Shown: positions 23,845 through 33,768, counted from the stretch's first letter. The stretch is DNA of 64,000 bases from UBA1422 sp041752735 (GCA_041752735.1 JBGSVW010000006.1:45042-109041), one strand, 5' to 3'. The notes: generated from the sequence alone by a model not told the origin. Numbers and translations are program-made.

Positions 23845-23941
23845 GTGTATCCCTTCTTTCTACCCGTTCCCCTTTTACTTTTGCTCAATTTTATAATAAT
23901 TTTCCGTGAAGCACAATGGTTTTGATGATATAATCGTCTAT

Positions 23942-24451
23942 ATGAAAAAGAATATCATTTTTGTCACCGGCTTCATCGGAAGTGGTCGAGTCGGTCTGGC
24001 CCGCCAATTGGCGGATGAAAAAGGATTGGAATTTGTCCTATTGGACCAAGAAATCGAGGCCAAAGATGGTCGCAGTGTCCGACGTATTGTCATGTCCATG
24101 GGAGAGCACGAAGTCCGCAACAAAGAATACGAAGCGTTAAATGATTTATTGGAACGGACAGCAACCGCTGACCTGAGTGGCGAATCTGAATGGCGTGGAT
24201 TTGTGGTTGCCTGCAGCGACGGCATCATCTTAGATGACGAGTGCCTCTCTTTGCTTTGTCAAGGTCAGGTTGTCATTGCCGATGAAACACAAACGCCCGA
24301 AAAGCTTTGGGAACAGGCCAAATTAGACCCAAATCCAGCTTACGCTTTCTTGTCTGCATTTTTATCTGAAGAAGACGAAGCCGAACAGTATCAAAGGTAT
24401 TTGGCGCTATATGATGTACGAATGCCTATTTATAGGAGGATATCAAAATGA
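23942..24451 (+). CDS. Shikimate-kinase-like P-loop protein with degenerate nucleotide motifs
   Basis: 169 residues from ATG 23942. The fold pattern follows shikimate kinase: VTGFIGSGRVG in place of GxxGxGKS/T, LLDQEIEAKDGRSVRRIVMSMGEHEVRNKEYEAL in place of the DxEIE...GxSIxEIF segment, VVACSDGIIL in place of ATGGG, and a final RMPIYRR. The Walker A Lys is Arg16, the Ser/Thr is Val17, and GGG is lost, so kinase activity is doubtful. The real shikimate kinase is in the aroE/K fusion. Its end overlaps the following bPH2 gene (ATGA), so it is probably co-expressed with these membrane proteins. Confidence 0.65.
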   Translation: MKKNIIFVTGFIGSGRVGLARQLADEKGLEFVLLDQEIEAKDGRSVRRIVMSMGEHEVRNKEYEALNDLLERTATADLSGESEWRGFVVACSDGIILDDECLSLLCQGQVVIADETQTPEKLWEQAKLDPNPAYAFLSAFLSEEDEAEQYQRYLALYDVRMPIYRRISK

Positions 24452-24981
24452 ACTACGAAAAGCCGGATCTCAAGGCCATCACCGGCTGGCGCATAGGCCG
24501 TCTCATCGGCCTGATTATTTTTTTGGTCTTGGGGATTGCCGCGAGCATTGTTGTCACAGTGGTGGACGAATTGTCACCGGCAACTCTTTGGGTTTATCTA
24601 ATCAGTGGTGGCATTGTGCTGCTCAACCTGCTTGGATTACTGATTCTTCCCGGAATTGAATACCGTCAATGGAAATATCTGATTACCGACGAAAAGGTCG
24701 AGATCGTCCATGGCATTTTCTTTGTGACAACCAGCATCGTACCCATCGTGCGAATACAGCATATCACTGTGGGACAAGGTCCCATCTATCGCAAGCTTGG
24801 GCTCTTTAAGGTGACCATCGCTTTGGCTAGTGGTACCTTCGAAATCGTCGGCCTCAGAGATGAGCGTGCCAGGGAAATCAGTGAGACCCTTCGTGCCAGA
24901 CTGTATACCCGACTGGATGCACAAGTGGGTGCACAGGTGGATGCGCAGACTTCACCGGATACCGGGGAGGTGTCCGCATGA
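24448..24981 (+). CDS. bPH2 (DUF304/YdbS-like) membrane protein
   Basis: 177 residues. Two membrane segments (about 18-42 and 52-75) are followed by a bacterial PH domain: YLITDEKVEIVHGIFFVTTSIVPIVRIQHITVGQGPIYRKLGL. GGAGG lies 8-12 nt before ATG 24448, and the end overlaps the next gene by 4 nt. YdbS/YdbT pairs of this type occur across Firmicutes; in Bacillus they are linked to envelope stress and amine-containing bacteriocin resistance. The molecular role is not established. Confidence 0.85.
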   Translation: MNYEKPDLKAITGWRIGRLIGLIIFLVLGIAASIVVTVVDELSPATLWVYLISGGIVLLNLLGLLILPGIEYRQWKYLITDEKVEIVHGIFFVTTSIVPIVRIQHITVGQGPIYRKLGLFKVTIALASGTFEIVGLRDERAREISETLRARLYTRLDAQVGAQVDAQTSPDTGEVSA

Positions 24982-26495
24982 TCCGTTTTGGTCCCAAGCG
25001 CAGTCACCCGTTGATTATTTTTAATAACTTCTTTAAGAGTTTTGGACTTTTAATTGCCCTGCTGGCCTTTTGCCTTTTTATAGGCGATTTTAGCATGTTG
25101 TACGACAATCTGGCTTTGCCAGTCATCGTTCTGGTTGGCCCGATTACCCGATTGTTCAATTATTTGTTTACTCAATACACCATCGACGACGAAAAACTCT
25201 TTATCGAAAAAGGTCTATTTAACCGTCAAAAAATAGAGCTTCCTTTGAACACCATCACCAGCGTGGATTTCTCTCAAAGTCTACTTTTTCAAGCAACCGG
25301 GATTTATCTGGTCAATGTGGAGAATTCCGCCAGCCTTCAAAGCAACCAAACTAAAGTGCAGTTTGCCTTGAAATCCGCATCCGCTCTGGAGGCCAAGTCA
25401 TTTCTGTTGGGGAAAGAAAATGAAGGAAAACAACAAGTGGACGAAGAGGGATTGCCCATCGGCAATACCCTGCAAAACGATGAAACCATTTTGTCTCGAC
25501 GGGCCGCTTCCTTTGGAGAAATAATACTGCTGGGATTACTTCAGGCCAAAGCCCTGGTGATTTTCCAGGTCTTGTCTGTTGCTGCGGTGGTCATCACCTT
25601 CGGATCTCAACTGTTTTTTAAAGAAAACATCGACGGGGATCAATACCTGTTGGATTGGTTCCTGAATCTGAAGGGTCTTCAGGTAATCATTATCGCCGTG
25701 GTGGTATTATATGCCGCCGGTATACTTGTCAGCGTCTTTATGTCCAGCCTAAAATATTTCGGCTTTTGCGTTACCAACCGATCCGATTCCATTTTTGTGG
25801 AATATGGCCTTCTGACCCGCAAAACTCACACCATCATGAAGAATAAAATCAGCGGGGTGAATTACAAACAACCCTTCCTAATGAAACCTTTCAATATGGG
25901 CACGCTTTATGTATTCGTTGCCGGGTTCAGTCTGGAAGATGATAATGCCCCAAAAGATGCCATGCTCTTCCCATTGATGCGCCGCCACGAATTGCAGCCA
26001 TTTCTTGAGCAGCATATTCCGGGCATCACGGTGCAACCGGAATACCATACGCCCGAAAAAAAGGCATTGCCGTATTTCTTCATTTGTCCACGGTTTGTTT
26101 TCTCCGTGTTATTCCTGGCAGCATGTGTCGCCATCGGATGTTTTCAAGGCGCACCGGCAGCCCCAATTATCGCTTTTAGCGAGTATCTGTGGATGGTGGG
26201 TCTGGCCGTACTGGTGTTTACCATCTGCTCTGTGATATTGGAATATCGACACACAGGAATCTACAGTGGAGATGAAAATGTTTCCCTGACCTACGGCGGA
26301 TACACCCAAAGCGAGGTAACGCTCCTAACCGCCAAGGTGGAGTCCATCCGGGAGCACGCCTCCCTTTCCAAGAAACGCAAGAACATCACCAGTGTGTTGG
26401 TCAGCATCATGGCCGCGCCAACCTATGCGAACCACCGGGTGCGCAACGTCAGCCTGGGTGATTTCCGGCTGATGGAAAGCATCTTGAAATACTAA
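24978..26495 (+). CDS. Multi-bPH2-domain (DUF304/YdbT-like) membrane protein
   Basis: 505 residues with three bPH2 units: about 65-130 (YTIDDEKLFIEKGLFNRQKIELPLNTITSVDFSQ), about 255-330 (FCVTNRSDSIFVEYGLLTRKTHTIMKNKISGVNY) and a more diverged third near 410-490. Paired membrane segments precede each. It is the usual partner of the small YdbS-like protein encoded before it. Probably forms an envelope complex with it; function inferred only from the family. Confidence 0.85.
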   Translation: MIRFGPKRSHPLIIFNNFFKSFGLLIALLAFCLFIGDFSMLYDNLALPVIVLVGPITRLFNYLFTQYTIDDEKLFIEKGLFNRQKIELPLNTITSVDFSQSLLFQATGIYLVNVENSASLQSNQTKVQFALKSASALEAKSFLLGKENEGKQQVDEEGLPIGNTLQNDETILSRRAASFGEIILLGLLQAKALVIFQVLSVAAVVITFGSQLFFKENIDGDQYLLDWFLNLKGLQVIIIAVVVLYAAGILVSVFMSSLKYFGFCVTNRSDSIFVEYGLLTRKTHTIMKNKISGVNYKQPFLMKPFNMGTLYVFVAGFSLEDDNAPKDAMLFPLMRRHELQPFLEQHIPGITVQPEYHTPEKKALPYFFICPRFVFSVLFLAACVAIGCFQGAPAAPIIAFSEYLWMVGLAVLVFTICSVILEYRHTGIYSGDENVSLTYGGYTQSEVTLLTAKVESIREHASLSKKRKNITSVLVSIMAAPTYANHRVRNVSLGDFRLMESILKY

Positions 26496-26504
26496 TATAG
26501 CCAT

Positions 26505-26555
26505 AAACAAAAGAGAGGCATATGTAATGTTACACTACATACGCCTCTCTTTTTT
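26505..26555. terminator. Bidirectional terminator between the bPH2 operon and the PAP2 gene
   Basis: AAAGAGAGGC ... GCCTCTCTTT inverted repeat between convergent genes, with T-rich sequence on the plus side and A-rich (T on minus) on the other. Confidence 0.82.
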
Positions 26556-26570
26556 CTTATTCAATTTTGT

Positions 26571-27242
26571 TTATTCGTGGTCCTCAATTTCCAGCGCATC
26601 GCTGGGTTGCAGGAACTTTTTCGGCACGAATTTTGTCCCAAGCATATAAACCGCCGTTGCCACAAAAATTCCTTCTGCCCAACCCGCCAGCACATCTGTG
26701 GGATAATGGACACCTAAGTAGATTCGACTGGGACCGATGAGTGCAATCAATAAGACCAGAACCACCGACAAGGCCTTGGCCTTTTTTCTATCTTCCATTC
26801 TGGTTTGCACCAGGAACAGCAGCATGCCATAAAACGCCATGCTAGTAACCGAATGGCCACTTGGGAACGCATATCCGCCCTGCTCAATCAATGGTACGAT
26901 GTCCTCGGGTCTGGCACGCTGAAATAATTGCTTCAAGCCTTTGTTCAGCAGGGTATCGGCGATGGCCACTGTCGAACCCAGCACCCCATACGGAATTCTG
27001 GTTTTGTCATAAGCTAGCAACAACAGACAAATTATCACAATGGACTGCCAATTGCCCAAATAGGTGATGCCTTCCAACAAGGTGTTTAATCCATTCATCT
27101 GTAGACTATAGATAAATTCCCTGATAGGATCATCAAATCCTGTGGCATTGCCTGTTATCACAAAATAGGCAATGATGCAAAACAATAGCAACGACCCGCC
27201 TAAAATACCAAATCCCGTTAGGGAATTTTTTGATTGATTCAC
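26571..27242 (-). CDS. PAP2 superfamily lipid phosphatase
   Basis: 223 residues with about six membrane segments. The three phosphatase motifs are present in order: KQLFQRARPED, YAFPSGHSVTSMAFYG and SRIYLGVHYPTDVLAG. Such enzymes remove phosphate from phosphatidic acid, phosphatidylglycerol phosphate or undecaprenyl diphosphate at the outer membrane face. Which substrate applies is unknown. The gene follows the P1 peptidase gene with a 12-nt gap. Confidence 0.9.
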   Translation of the reverse strand: MNQSKNSLTGFGILGGSLLLFCIIAYFVITGNATGFDDPIREFIYSLQMNGLNTLLEGITYLGNWQSIVIICLLLLAYDKTRIPYGVLGSTVAIADTLLNKGLKQLFQRARPEDIVPLIEQGGYAFPSGHSVTSMAFYGMLLFLVQTRMEDRKKAKALSVVLVLLIALIGPSRIYLGVHYPTDVLAGWAEGIFVATAVYMLGTKFVPKKFLQPSDALEIEDHE

Positions 27243-27254
27243 AATTTGCTCCTT

Positions 27255-28250
27255 CTACTTGTTTATGAAATCGCTGGCAGCTTTGAGTCCGTACGCAGGT
27301 TCTGCTGCAAGAGCTGCGCGGGTGATGGCCTTGGCCATCACCCTTGTTGCCAGTGCACCCAGCGCATCGGGGGAAACTTCCACTTCTCCGGTTGCCATGA
27401 CAAAAACCGTATCTCCATCAAAAGATGTATGTACCGGTCGAATTGCCAGGGCATATCCGTTGTGTACAATAGAGGCCAGCTTGTTACATTGGGTTTTGGT
27501 TAGCTTTGCATTGGTGATCAGGCAGCTGATGGTGGTGTTGCCGCTGAACACGTTACGGTTGGATGACATCTCGCCAAGCATGGTTTCCACTGTGTCGGAA
27601 AGGGCTGTTTTATCTGCGGTCAGTATCCCAGCGATTATCTTGCCTGTTTCAGTGTCAATCACATCACCCAGAGCATTGACGGCAACGATTGCACCGCATT
27701 GTACCCCACCTACTTCCACGCAGTAGATTCCGGTTCCGCTTTTCATCATATTGTCCACGCCCAGATATTTACCAATGGCGGCACCGGTTCCAGCGCCAAC
27801 ATTGCCTTCGGGGATGGGTTTGCCCGGCTCCATCTTATCTGAATTGGCACAGGCCTCATATCCCATGGCATGGTCCGGTCTGGATTTGGGATTTCCCACT
27901 ACCAGGTCGAACAGGGATGCCCCGCAAACGATGGGTACCACACCCACGCCTACATCAAAGCCGACGCCTTTTTCTTCCAGATAAGTCATGGCACCGTCTC
28001 CCGCTGCCAAACCATAAGCACTTCCGCCGGACAGCATGACGCAATGAATTTGTTCTACAAGATTGACCGGTTTGAGTAGCTCCGTCTCCCGGGATGCCGG
28101 GCCTCCGCCTCTCACATCCACGCCTGCCCAGGCTCCTTTTTCACAGATGATGGCCGTGCATCCGGTGGCGCCTTCCAGGTCCTGTGCGTGTCCTATTTTA
28201 ATTCCGTTGATTTCGGAAAGATTAATCTCTTTCATTTTGATCTCTTTCAT
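27255..28250 (-). CDS. P1 family peptidase (DmpA/NylC-type N-terminal nucleophile hydrolase)
   Basis: 331 residues. The N-terminal part INGIKIGHAQDLEGATGCTAI and RGGGPASRETELL are family hallmarks, as is LSGGSAYGLAAGDGAMTYLE. The self-cleavage and nucleophile site would be the Thr pair in SGNTTISCLITNAKL near residue 240; the first Thr after Asn is the likely new N-terminus. Members are aminopeptidases or amidases acting on D-amino-acid or beta-peptide bonds. Starts at ATG 28250 or 28235. The neighbouring gene encodes an oligopeptide-type transporter, which fits a peptide-scavenging role. Confidence 0.88.
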   Translation of the reverse strand: MKEIKMKEINLSEINGIKIGHAQDLEGATGCTAIICEKGAWAGVDVRGGGPASRETELLKPVNLVEQIHCVMLSGGSAYGLAAGDGAMTYLEEKGVGFDVGVGVVPIVCGASLFDLVVGNPKSRPDHAMGYEACANSDKMEPGKPIPEGNVGAGTGAAIGKYLGVDNMMKSGTGIYCVEVGGVQCGAIVAVNALGDVIDTETGKIIAGILTADKTALSDTVETMLGEMSSNRNVFSGNTTISCLITNAKLTKTQCNKLASIVHNGYALAIRPVHTSFDGDTVFVMATGEVEVSPDALGALATRVMAKAITRAALAAEPAYGLKAASDFINK

Positions 28251-28264
28251 TTTGTTCCCCTTGC

Positions 28265-28304
28265 CTAAAAAGTGAAGGGCACGCCCGGCTTGCAGGGTGC
28301 CCTT
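28265..28304 (-). terminator. Terminator of the OPT transporter gene
   Basis: Minus-strand AAGGGCAC/GTGCCCTT stem followed by CACTTTTT; lies between the OPT stop and the P1 peptidase start. Confidence 0.7.
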
Positions 28305-28324
28305 ACCTCTTATGTTTGTTTCAA

Positions 28325-29995
28325 TTAGATTGAAAGCAGGGCCGGAATGGCCTGTGTCAATGCGATGATAACGCCGACGACGGCTTCGCCGCCCAGAAGT
28401 CCGGATGCAATGATGCTGCCTGTTCCTCTTTCTTCATATTTCGGAAAGGCTTTCATCACGATGAATCTGACCAAGCCGCCGACAAATGCCGTGGCGGACA
28501 GATAGAATGGTAGGTATACGCCAAGTCCCAGTGTCATCACAGGGAAGTTAATAACGTACAGGATGACCGCGGCAACTAGGCCGATCAGGAACCAGGTCAG
28601 GTTTGGAATACCGCCAACCATGGCAGCAACCATACCTGCTTGTGGCGCAATGAAGCCTTCGGCTGATCCGAATGCTTCCGGGCCGTAAGCAACCAGGATG
28701 ACATAAAATACAGCAACAGCGGAGAATGCGCCGACGATTCCGCCAATGCATTCGCCCAGCCACTGGGCTTTGGGGTTGGATTTCAGGATGTAACCGGCTT
28801 TGAAGTCATTCATAACATCGCCTACCAAACCGCAAGCGATGGCAACGATGGCTGCCACAAAGAAGGCCTCAGTTTGTCCGATATCGGAAACCGCTTTGGC
28901 GGCAATCAGTACGATGATGCCGAAGACTTCCATGGGGTTGATACCGGATTGACCAACAGTCTGAGCGGACATGGCGGTAGCCAGCCAAACACCTAAAATC
29001 GCAACGACACTTGCAAAGAAAGGCATGTCGGTTACAAAGGTATAAAGTACAACCAGAAGAATCATGAGAATCGGTGCCCATCGCAAATTGACGATGCTAC
29101 CGTTGTTATCATAATTGCTCTTGCTGAACATAGGTCCAAATATTTCTTTTGCTTTTGGCAGGATGCCCTTAACGATGATGCCAACCCCGGTACCGACCAT
29201 CAGGCCAATACCCAAGGAAGACTTAATATCATTGGCAGCGGTCAGGTCCCACCAGCCCATTTCAACTCCACCGAAGACGATACCAAAGTTGCCCAGGATT
29301 GCGCCTAGGAACCAAACACCGATGAAAATCGGTCCGACAATGTAACCAACCGACATCAGCATGGGAGATGCCCAGATGGCCGGAATGATTCCGTATGTCG
29401 CGGTCAGGTTGGATGCAACTGCATTGCCGGGAAGCAATGCCGGAATGAGTAACGCTTTGTCCCGTAGGAATGTCCACAATGCAGCGACGCCCAATGATGT
29501 AAACAAGGTGATGGCTTTCTTGCCTCCCTCGTCTCCAACAATCAGGGTTTCTGCTGCTGCTTGGCCCATGGGATAGGATAGCTGCTTGGTTTCGACAAAA
29601 TATTTACGGATAAGTGCTGTAAAAATCAAACCAAGAAGTACGCCGCCCAAAACGACTAGTAGTAGGTCTAAGAAGCTAACGTCTGCACCCGGGTCCAGCA
29701 TGTAGATGCCTGGGATGGTAAAAGCCAAACCCCCGGCTGTCATTGCGCCCGCAGACATCGCAGTATGGGTGACGTTAATCTCGTTGATGTTTGTCTTACC
29801 CAAGGCTTTCAGGAAGAACATTGAAATCAGCGCGACAAAGATAATCGGAAAAGGCAACGCACCCAACTTCAGCGCCACATACATGGAGCTGCAGGTGAGA
29901 ATCATTGAGCCTGCGGAACCGATTAACATTCCACGCAGAGTGAATTGTTCTCTGAAAGAAGCGGCATATTTAATGCCTTTAGTTTCTTTTTCCAT
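28325..29995 (-). CDS. OPT family oligopeptide transporter
   Basis: 556 residues and very hydrophobic, with about 14 membrane segments. The start FREQFTLRGMLIGSAGSMILTCSSMYVALKLG and GLVGDVMNDFKAGYILKSNPKAQWLGECIGGIVGA are typical of bacterial OPT proteins, which import oligopeptides or metal chelates with protons. GGGAGG lies before ATG 29995. Next to a P1 peptidase and an amidohydrolase gene, so a peptide or amide uptake and breakdown role is likely (inference). Confidence 0.9.
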   Translation of the reverse strand: MEKETKGIKYAASFREQFTLRGMLIGSAGSMILTCSSMYVALKLGALPFPIIFVALISMFFLKALGKTNINEINVTHTAMSAGAMTAGGLAFTIPGIYMLDPGADVSFLDLLLVVLGGVLLGLIFTALIRKYFVETKQLSYPMGQAAAETLIVGDEGGKKAITLFTSLGVAALWTFLRDKALLIPALLPGNAVASNLTATYGIIPAIWASPMLMSVGYIVGPIFIGVWFLGAILGNFGIVFGGVEMGWWDLTAANDIKSSLGIGLMVGTGVGIIVKGILPKAKEIFGPMFSKSNYDNNGSIVNLRWAPILMILLVVLYTFVTDMPFFASVVAILGVWLATAMSAQTVGQSGINPMEVFGIIVLIAAKAVSDIGQTEAFFVAAIVAIACGLVGDVMNDFKAGYILKSNPKAQWLGECIGGIVGAFSAVAVFYVILVAYGPEAFGSAEGFIAPQAGMVAAMVGGIPNLTWFLIGLVAAVILYVINFPVMTLGLGVYLPFYLSATAFVGGLVRFIVMKAFPKYEERGTGSIIASGLLGGEAVVGVIIALTQAIPALLSI

Positions 29996-30057
29996 TTTTC
30001 CTCCCTTTCATCATTACAAATAATTCTCTTCTTTTTATACAATGCAAAACGGCACCG

Positions 30058-31725
30058 TTACGAAGATGAATCTTCATATTCGATTATACCATCTATTACT
30101 GTCATTTCAATCTTTACCTCTCTGATTTGATGTGGTAAAGTGTTTAACAAATTGTCGGATAATACGACCAGGTCTGCCAGTTTCCCCACTTCGATGCTGC
30201 CTTTGATTTCCTCCTCTTTGGATGCGATGGCTCCGTTTATGGTGTAAAGCCGCAATGCCTCCTCTAGGGTAATGCATTGTGTCTGGTCCACCGATTCTCC
30301 TGTGATTCGGTCTATCCGGTTAACCGCGGCATCCAGCACGGCCATGGGCTCAATGGGACCGGAGGGTGCGTCGCTGGAAATAGAAACCCGAACGCCGGCG
30401 TCAATCATAGATCGCAGGGCGATGAAATACTTCATCCGTTCCCCATAGTAATCTGTATAGTTGCTGCCGTTCCAGGCGATAAAACCAGGGTTGCAGCTGG
30501 GGCAAATTCCCAGTTCGGCCATTCGGTCTATCAAATCCTGATTCACGATGGCGCAATGTTCAATACGGTGTCTCGGGTCTTGTCTGGGAAAAGCATTCAT
30601 GACTTTTTCATAGCCTTCCACCATAAATTCCACCGCCAGATCTCCCACCGCGTGAGCAGTGACCTGGCAGCCGGCACGGTGCAATTCTTCTATATATTCC
30701 GCAGTTTCTTCCCGATTCCAACCAAGAATCCCCGGCAAGCCTGGGTCATGGGAATATGGCTCCATTGTGGCGCAGGAAGGAGCGCTGGTGCCTCCGTCAA
30801 TCATAAATTTGCAGCATCCATACCGGAAATAAGCATCCCCTTCTCCACTGACATGGCCTCCTTCAATGAAGGCCTTATTGTCTGCCAGAGAAAATGTTTT
30901 GCCAAAAATACTGTGTATCATCATGTAGGACCTCGGTTTAAAAATTCGCCGAGTGCAAAGATCCTGCATGAGGCGGTATGAAATTTCACCACACTCTCCG
31001 GGGTCGTGAACAGAGGTAATGCCGTTTTTAAGGAGCAGGTCATTGGATTTCATAGCCGCATCATATTGCTGTTGCTCCGTGTAGCCGACTTTGCTCCACA
31101 GCAAAAAGTGGGTGTGGTCATAAACCAACCCGGTCAGTCGTCCGCTATGTACTTCAATTTCGTTTTCGGGGTATCTTGCCGCATCGATAGGCGAAAACAC
31201 GCCAATAGTGGCAAGGGCTTGACTATTATAAATGGAAATATGGCCACTGACATGCATGCATTGAACCGGGTGATTGGGGGCTGCTTTGTCCAGTTCCTCC
31301 CGGATTAGATGCCGTTTCTCGGCGATACTGTTTTGATTGTACCCCATCATGGAAATCCAAGTGCCCGGGGGCCACTTGTCTGCAGCCTTTCGAACCAGGG
31401 TCAGGATATCGTCGACGGAAGGGCAGTTTTCGTAAGAGATATCAATAATGGCAGCCTCTTCATCCAAGCCAAAGAGCCCATTCAAAATCGGATGGTAATG
31501 GCTGTCGATAAATCCCGGGAGAAGGGTTTTTCCCTGCAGGTCTACAACTCTTGTGTCGTGCCCCGCAGTCAGGATGGCTTCTTCCGAAGTTCCGACGCAA
31601 ATAATTTGATTGCCACTTATGGCCACACCCTGGCATATCCGGTTATCGGCGTCCATGGTGATGACCTGACCATTGACAAAAACAAGATCTGTCATTGGCC
31701 TTTGGCTTTGCATTTCTTTTTCCAT
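30058..31725 (-). CDS. YtcJ-like metal-dependent amidohydrolase
   Basis: 555 residues from ATG 31725, preceded by GGAGT; an earlier in-frame ATG at 31773 has no good binding site. It has the amidohydrolase fold: GFIDSHYHPILNG (metal His pair), HAVGD, HRIEHC, SSDAPSGPIEP and a C-terminal composite domain GSIEVGKLADLVVLSDN. YtcJ/AepA-type enzymes act on N-formyl, acyl-amide or exoenzyme-related substrates; the substrate here is unknown. Confidence 0.88.
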   Translation of the reverse strand: MEKEMQSQRPMTDLVFVNGQVITMDADNRICQGVAISGNQIICVGTSEEAILTAGHDTRVVDLQGKTLLPGFIDSHYHPILNGLFGLDEEAAIIDISYENCPSVDDILTLVRKAADKWPPGTWISMMGYNQNSIAEKRHLIREELDKAAPNHPVQCMHVSGHISIYNSQALATIGVFSPIDAARYPENEIEVHSGRLTGLVYDHTHFLLWSKVGYTEQQQYDAAMKSNDLLLKNGITSVHDPGECGEISYRLMQDLCTRRIFKPRSYMMIHSIFGKTFSLADNKAFIEGGHVSGEGDAYFRYGCCKFMIDGGTSAPSCATMEPYSHDPGLPGILGWNREETAEYIEELHRAGCQVTAHAVGDLAVEFMVEGYEKVMNAFPRQDPRHRIEHCAIVNQDLIDRMAELGICPSCNPGFIAWNGSNYTDYYGERMKYFIALRSMIDAGVRVSISSDAPSGPIEPMAVLDAAVNRIDRITGESVDQTQCITLEEALRLYTINGAIASKEEEIKGSIEVGKLADLVVLSDNLLNTLPHQIREVKIEMTVIDGIIEYEDSSS

Positions 31726-31854
31726 TTGTCGCACTCCATTTGTGGTGTCGGCTTTGGTTATTGTGTTTTGCATGTTTGTCGATATTTAGTTGTATTACCC
31801 ATTGGCTTGATTTCGCTTATGCTTTCGCGTTCAGTCTATCGCCAAATTATAGAT

Positions 31855-32772
31855 TTATTTATACTCCATGGTTTTAATCAGATTGGTCAATGCAAGGTTG
31901 ATGGGTGTTGAAATTCCCAGCGCTCGCCCTTCCCGGACGATGGCACCGTTGATCATATCGATTTCAGTTTTTCTTCCATTGGAAACGTCCTGTAGCATGG
32001 AGGATCGGTTGGGTGCTGTGGCCTTGCATAAGGCTCGGGTATGTTCCACCGCATCTTCGTAGCTTAACCTTATTCCTTTGGCATCAGCAACTGCTTTTGC
32101 CTCCAAGACAGCCAAGGTCATTAATTCTTCCGTTTCCGGATAGTCCAAGATCTGTCCATTGAGCAAGCCGGTGATTGCTGTTAGGGCGTTAAGCCCCACA
32201 TTACTCAGGAGTTTGCCCCAAATCAAGCCCAGCGCATTGTTGGATGTTTCTGTCTCTAGTCCTGCTCGAGTGAACATGCTGGCAATCTGCTCTACCCTAT
32301 CAGTAATTTCTCCGGAAAGTTCACCGATGACGGTTTTTCCTTTGCCTGCGTGTTTCATTCTCCCGGCACCTAGCATAGTAGCACCATGGGCGGTGGTTCC
32401 TGCCAACACATTGCTAGTGGAAACGGTTTCACAAATGGCATCCACATTGCCCAGTCCGTTTTGTAGTGTTAACACAGTTGTGGAATCCTTAATCAATGCT
32501 TTATTATCCAGCATGGCTTGGCTGGTCATGGTTGATTTTACAAAGACGATGGCCAAATCCACGGGACCTACCTCGTAGGCATGTCGGCACGCTTTCAGAT
32601 TGCTGTAAGTCTGAAAGGAACCGTCCTCTTCCATTTGAACGCCATCGCGGTTGATGGTATCCAAGTGATCCTGCCAAACGTCAAGTAAATATATTTGATT
32701 TTGCGGTAAGGTGGAAAGTCTGGCACCATACAGACAGCCCATGGCTCCCGCACCAACGATGGCAATTTTCAT
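31855..32772 (-). CDS. panE: 2-dehydropantoate 2-reductase
   Basis: 305 residues. It reduces ketopantoate to pantoate with NADPH in pantothenate synthesis. The N-terminal Rossmann motif IVGAGAMGCLYGARLS and FVKSTMT, LQNGLGN, GTTAHGATMLGAG, and WGKLLSNVGLNALTAITG fit the family. It lies 41 nt downstream of panB, the preceding step. panC and panD are not in the window. Confidence 0.93.
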   Translation of the reverse strand: MKIAIVGAGAMGCLYGARLSTLPQNQIYLLDVWQDHLDTINRDGVQMEEDGSFQTYSNLKACRHAYEVGPVDLAIVFVKSTMTSQAMLDNKALIKDSTTVLTLQNGLGNVDAICETVSTSNVLAGTTAHGATMLGAGRMKHAGKGKTVIGELSGEITDRVEQIASMFTRAGLETETSNNALGLIWGKLLSNVGLNALTAITGLLNGQILDYPETEELMTLAVLEAKAVADAKGIRLSYEDAVEHTRALCKATAPNRSSMLQDVSNGRKTEIDMINGAIVREGRALGISTPINLALTNLIKTMEYK

Positions 32773-32813
32773 AGTCTCTCCTTTCCGGCAAACATAATTA
32801 GCCGGTGTTGATT

Positions 32814-33650
32814 TTAGTAAAGTCTTTTTAGCTCTTCTTCTGTGACACCGCCGAAGGTGTGTTTCGCTTCAGGGAAAGCTCCTGTCTTGACTTCTTCTTT
32901 ATAAGTTTCCAACGCTTTGACGATTTCCGGTGCCAGATTCATATATTGTTTGACAAACTTGGGGAGGAACTTCTCGAAGAGTCCTACCATGTCATGGAAA
33001 ACAAGGACCTGTCCGTCGGTATACCGTCCACCGCCGATGCCGATGGTGGGTATAGTGAGTTTTTCGGTGATCAGTTTGCCCAATTCTTCCGGAACGCATT
33101 CCAGCACGATGGCGAAGGCGCCTGCTTCCTGAAGAGCCAGTGCATCATCCAACACGTCTTTGGCTGCATCTCCTTTTCCTTGAATCTTGAAGCCCCCCAG
33201 CTTAGATACGGTTTGGGGCGTCAGTCCGATGTGTCCCATGACGGGCACACCCGCATCTACGATGGCCTTGACGGTGTTCGCAATGATTTTGCCGCCTTCC
33301 AGTTTAATAACATCACAACGTCCTTCTTTCATGAGTCGGGTGGCGTTTTCGATGGCCTGTTCTTTGGATATATTATAGGAGCCAAATGGCATATCACCGA
33401 CAATCATAGGACTTGGCGCACCCAGAACCACCGGTTTTATGTGGTGGATCATTTGTTCCATGGTGCATGCAACGGTTGAATCGTCGCCCAGAACCGTCAT
33501 CATCAGAGAGTCTCCAACCAAAATGATTTCGATGCCTGATTGTTCCACCATGCAGGCGGTGGGAAAATCATAGGCGGTGGTCATACTGATCTTCTCGCCC
33601 TTGTCCTTCATTTCCTGTAATTTAAGGGTGGTTATCTTTGCCATAGTCAA
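32814..33650 (-). CDS. panB: 3-methyl-2-oxobutanoate hydroxymethyltransferase
   Basis: 278 residues. It adds a hydroxymethyl group from methylene-tetrahydrofolate to ketoisovalerate, giving ketopantoate. Motifs: ISMTTAYDFPTACMVEQ, GDSLMMTVLG, VIKLEGG, VMGHIGLTPQTVSKLGGFKIQGK and IGIGGG. Forms a two-gene operon with panE. Confidence 0.95.
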   Translation of the reverse strand: MTMAKITTLKLQEMKDKGEKISMTTAYDFPTACMVEQSGIEIILVGDSLMMTVLGDDSTVACTMEQMIHHIKPVVLGAPSPMIVGDMPFGSYNISKEQAIENATRLMKEGRCDVIKLEGGKIIANTVKAIVDAGVPVMGHIGLTPQTVSKLGGFKIQGKGDAAKDVLDDALALQEAGAFAIVLECVPEELGKLITEKLTIPTIGIGGGRYTDGQVLVFHDMVGLFEKFLPKFVKQYMNLAPEIVKALETYKEEVKTGAFPEAKHTFGGVTEEELKRLY

Positions 33651-33768
33651 GTCTCCTTACACTGTTGTTTTGTTTATATTGTACATACATTTACAAATCT
33701 TTTTTACAATTATTTTATTATATATCTTTTTTTTCTCGCTGTCATGTGTATAATATACTTATTGTCCG

